Shown: in pieces, positions 61,489 through 64,000 of the stretch
Layout: each line of letters begins with the position of its first letter
How positions within the stretch are numbered: the first letter of the stretch is position 1
Assembly: GCA_018873245.2 (NCBI GenBank)
Contig: JAEMBT020000005.1
Location: 4,388,001 to 4,452,000, forward strand
DNA length: 64,000 nucleotides
Direction of reading: 5' to 3'
Origin: Archegozetes longisetosus
Taxonomy: Eukaryota; Arthropoda; Arachnida; Sarcoptiformes; Trhypochthoniidae
Notes under the pieces: generated by a model
What the model was told of the DNA's origin: nothing
The model's input: the letters and a program-made list of their open reading frames with translations, nothing else
The model's database searches: none
Made by a program: the position numbers and the translations under genes

Positions 61489-61949
61489 ACTTTAGGCGAC
61501 ACCTAGTCATTAGTTCGACAACTATAAAACCAACTGATAGCGTCAATGTATAGTGTCGTACAGTTATTGAACACAATATGTAAAATGTATTATTTAAAGT
61601 CTTCAAAAACTTTATAAAAAAACCAATTGGCCTAACATTTTGACAGAACGTGCACTTTGCAGATTTTTTTTAAAGAAGTTAACCTGACAAATATTTCAAA
61701 GTTACTTCACTCATTTCGCATTTCGTAATTATTCGATTGTATAAACTAAATAAATATTTGATTCGTCATACTGTCTTATTGTGATTGTTTGCTAATTAAA
61801 TTGATGTGTAATTTGATGCATTGTAGTTGCAAACTGCGTCGTGTCTAACTTGTTTGCAAATTAGATTCTCATTCAATATATTTGCATAACAATAATTCAT
61901 GTTTAACTCAAAATAGTGCTCAGACTAAGCACTTGGTGTCGCCTAAAGC
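61489..61949. repeat. Segment bounded by inverted repeats (CTTTAGGCGACACC)
   Basis: Left end ACTTTAGGCGACACCTAGTC at 61489; right end, reverse complemented, GCTTTAGGCGACACCAAGTG. About 19 of 25 bases match. No coding capacity between them. Just outside the right end, GACATCTAATG and CATTAGATGTC form a second small inverted pair. Confidence 0.5.
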
Positions 61950-62714
61950 ACTTGGTGACATCTAATGCCTATACTATACTACTTGTAGTTCTGTTCTACT
62001 AAAAATGCTCTCATTAGATGTCATACACTGTACATTAATACACCGTACAGTATAGAGCATTAGTCTATAAAACTACTCAACTATTATTAGAGACTTTGGT
62101 TACTTTTAGCTTCGTTTCTTCTCATTGGTTGTCATGCTTGAAATGTTTATATTGCGCACTTTTCAAACATTTATTATTACCAATCATTTCCATAAAAATT
62201 CACTCAAAAGACACGGACCTGATCAAATTCAATAAAACCTAAGTAATAAAAAAACTGAGTTTAAACTTCATATTATGCTCGAATCTCTTTCGTGGTTCAG
62301 AAGTTTTGGACAAAAAATAAGTTAGGAAACGATTTTCCTTTAATTAATTGAAAATTTACAGTTTTATGATTTCTTTGTGTTACTGAAGAAAAGCTTATTT
62401 TTTGCAAACTTGCAATCAATTACAACTTCAATAATAAAATCCTGAACAATAAGCTCAAATAGTTTGCAAATAAGAGGTTGGCTAAAAAGGCAGTATAAAT
62501 GAAATGTTTTAAAATCTTACTCATGCTACTTGTTTGATTTATTTTTCAGCAATTTGGTCACTTATAAATGAAAGCCCATTTTCCATAATTTAGTGGTCTA
62601 TTGCACAAAAAATGATGGTTCAGTATAAATGTGGAATCAAACTTAATTTTAACCCGGGTCTAGTTTGTTTGCCAGTTCACTAGTGATTTTTTGAAAGTCT
62701 GGAAAATGCTCATA

Positions 62715-62856
62715 CAGTAAAACCTGTCTCTAACATGAAGTTAAACCCTTTTGAAAAAGCACAGACAAATCTGTGAGAAATTAAGGCGTCACGTTTTGTT
62801 CTCCCTCAAAAAATCTAACTATGTATAGATTTAACTGATAGACAGGTTTAGCTCTA
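62715..62856. mobile_element. MITE copy with CAGTAAAACCTGTCTC end
   Basis: TA-CAGTAAAACCTGTCTCTAA at the left; the right side holds GATAGACAGGTTTAGCTCTA, whose reverse complement is TAGAGCTAAACCTGTCTATC. About 142 bp, non-coding, same family as 20396 and 47185. Confidence 0.65.
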
Positions 62857-63851
62857 CTTCTAACTTATCTTTTTTTTGCGTTAGTCAACTCAAGACATTT
62901 ATTAAATTTAACTTCTGAAAAATATGGCGCATCACCTTATCGATTAATTCTTAGTATCTGATAAAATCTTATGTTCTTCAGCAGCTTTTCATTCAATAAA
63001 CTTAAGCAACTTTGAGTGGTTAATCAAAAGACTGCATATAATCTTAATTAATATCCTACTTACTATTGTAATGCAACAATTACTAGCCTTAGTTTAATAA
63101 GTTTTGAACCACTTTATATTTGATAAGAAATTTTGATTTTTACATAAATATATATGTATCAATATGGATATAAATGTATATAAATATGAATCAATGGATT
63201 TGATTAATGCACATGAATCCAATTGTGTTTAGCAAACTTAGAAATTCTCTTATTCAATATTAAAGGACATGTGAAAAAACAACCATAAAAATGCTTTACT
63301 TGCTTTGATGATCAATTTTTAAACTATAGTTTTTATACATTTGAAGTTTAAAAATTTTTAAAATTCTAAAGGCTCTTTACATTTGATGTCTATATATAGA
63401 ATTTTCTACCACGAGATTCATTCAAATCGTTAGTCTCGGTGTAAGTTAGATGTTTGTCATTTCATGCATGGTTTAATACATCAAACAATAGATAAAGAAG
63501 TTTTTCAATACTTCAAAATGACTAAAAAATTTACATAAAAAAACTTGTAGTTTATGATATTGTTAGAGAACCGGTTCCCAACAGAAAAGTAGGGCATATC
63601 TTTTTTCATTGCATCCTAACGGAAACGTTGGTTTCAGTTATTTACTTAAACTAACTTTTATTTCGTTAAAACTTTTTGCAAATTTATCTCAAATTTTTTA
63701 GACATCAGATTGAAGAGAAAATTAGATTCTCTAATTGGATGTGATCAAGGTCTATAAATAACTTTAGTTACGAGTTTGTTACCTGAGTTTGATAGAGGTT
63801 AAGCTAGTTCATTGGGTCAATTTTGGTGCTTCGTGTCAACAACCTATAGCT

Positions 63852-64000
63852 ATGTCTAACTTTATTGAAGTTGAAGAACATTTAGGGAATGATATAACAA
63901 CTAATATGGACTATCGGTACACTCAATTTGAAGAGTTCGGCTCTAAAGAACTGTGCGAAAATGAAATTTCCGGACAAGTTTCGGCTCCTCATTGGCTTGA
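63852..64000 (+). CDS. N-terminus of an unrecognised gene, truncated by the window edge
   Basis: ATG at 63852 opens 49 codons without a stop to the last base: MSNFIEVEEHLGNDITTNMD then YRYTQFEEFGSKELCENEIS and on to PHWL. The codons look coding (acidic, aromatic, balanced), but I see no family signature in this fragment. It could be one long first exon or chance; the right-hand sequence would settle it. Confidence 0.4.
   Translation, partial: MSNFIEVEEHLGNDITTNMDYRYTQFEEFGSKELCENEISGQVSAPHWL

Larger units (their letters stand above)
61281..63851. other. 2.6-kb AT-rich spacer after Tim8
   Basis: Divergent spacer between Tim8 and the gene entering at the right edge. Contains an inverted-repeat-bounded segment (61489-61949) and a MITE (62715-62856). 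No gene recognised. Confidence 0.45.

Overview
The window looks like arthropod nuclear DNA, most likely from a chelicerate and quite possibly a mite. It is very AT-rich and its genes are cut by many GT-AG introns, mostly about 45-90 bp with a few of 1-3 kb. The gene content fits this: an ABCH-type half-transporter, an insect-style gustatory receptor, a furrowed-like selectin, slipper, pecanex and cornichon. The TTAGG telomere motif also occurs as short interstitial tracts. The organism call is an inference; no species is claimed.

Layout, left to right. (1) 519-8889, minus: ABCH-family transporter, 14 exons seen, 3' end beyond the left edge. (2) 10230-11275, plus: unrecognised multi-pass membrane protein with a 1-base frame break. 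(3) 11276-14392: gene-poor stretch with a dead mariner fragment, GAGCTC-rich arms and telomere-like sequence. (4) 14393-15613, plus: RNF146/Iduna-like RING-WWE E3 ligase with a 1-base frame break. (5) 16172-20814, plus: DPY19-type C-mannosyltransferase. (6) 21958-28420, plus: furrowed/selectin-like receptor (sushi, fucolectin-like, C-type lectin, three sushi, Thr-rich stalk, TM) with a cassette exon that swaps the cytoplasmic tail. (7) 32076-35223, plus: mixed-lineage kinase (slipper) with a 1-base frame break before its CRIB motif. (8) about 38390-38800, minus: casein kinase 1 pseudogene. (9) 39293-41233, plus: gustatory receptor. (10) 41551-42367, minus: cornichon. (11) 45163-47573, plus: calpain-5/6-like protein that has lost its catalytic residues. 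(12) 48570-49294, minus: degenerate C2H2 zinc-finger pseudogene. (13) 50196-51359, plus: small acidic coiled-coil protein. (14) 52014-60071, plus: pecanex, 15 exons. (15) 60950-61280, minus: mitochondrial Tim8. (16) 63852-64000, plus: start of an unrecognised gene that runs off the window.

The genes are mostly unrelated housekeeping or signalling genes, so the window shows no operon-like system. The most useful observations concern genome quality and genome dynamics. Three genes each lack exactly one base in an A or T homopolymer, which points to systematic homopolymer under-calling rather than three pseudogenes. A pogo/Tigger-like MITE family with CAGTAAAAC... ends recurs in introns and spacers. 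A second, about 75-bp dispersed repeat (CACTGCTATAAA...) occurs at least five times and appears to overlap the coding end of a gustatory-receptor exon and sits just after the first splice donor of pecanex. Exon boundaries were chosen by hand from splice consensus, reading-frame continuity and family similarity, without transcript data.
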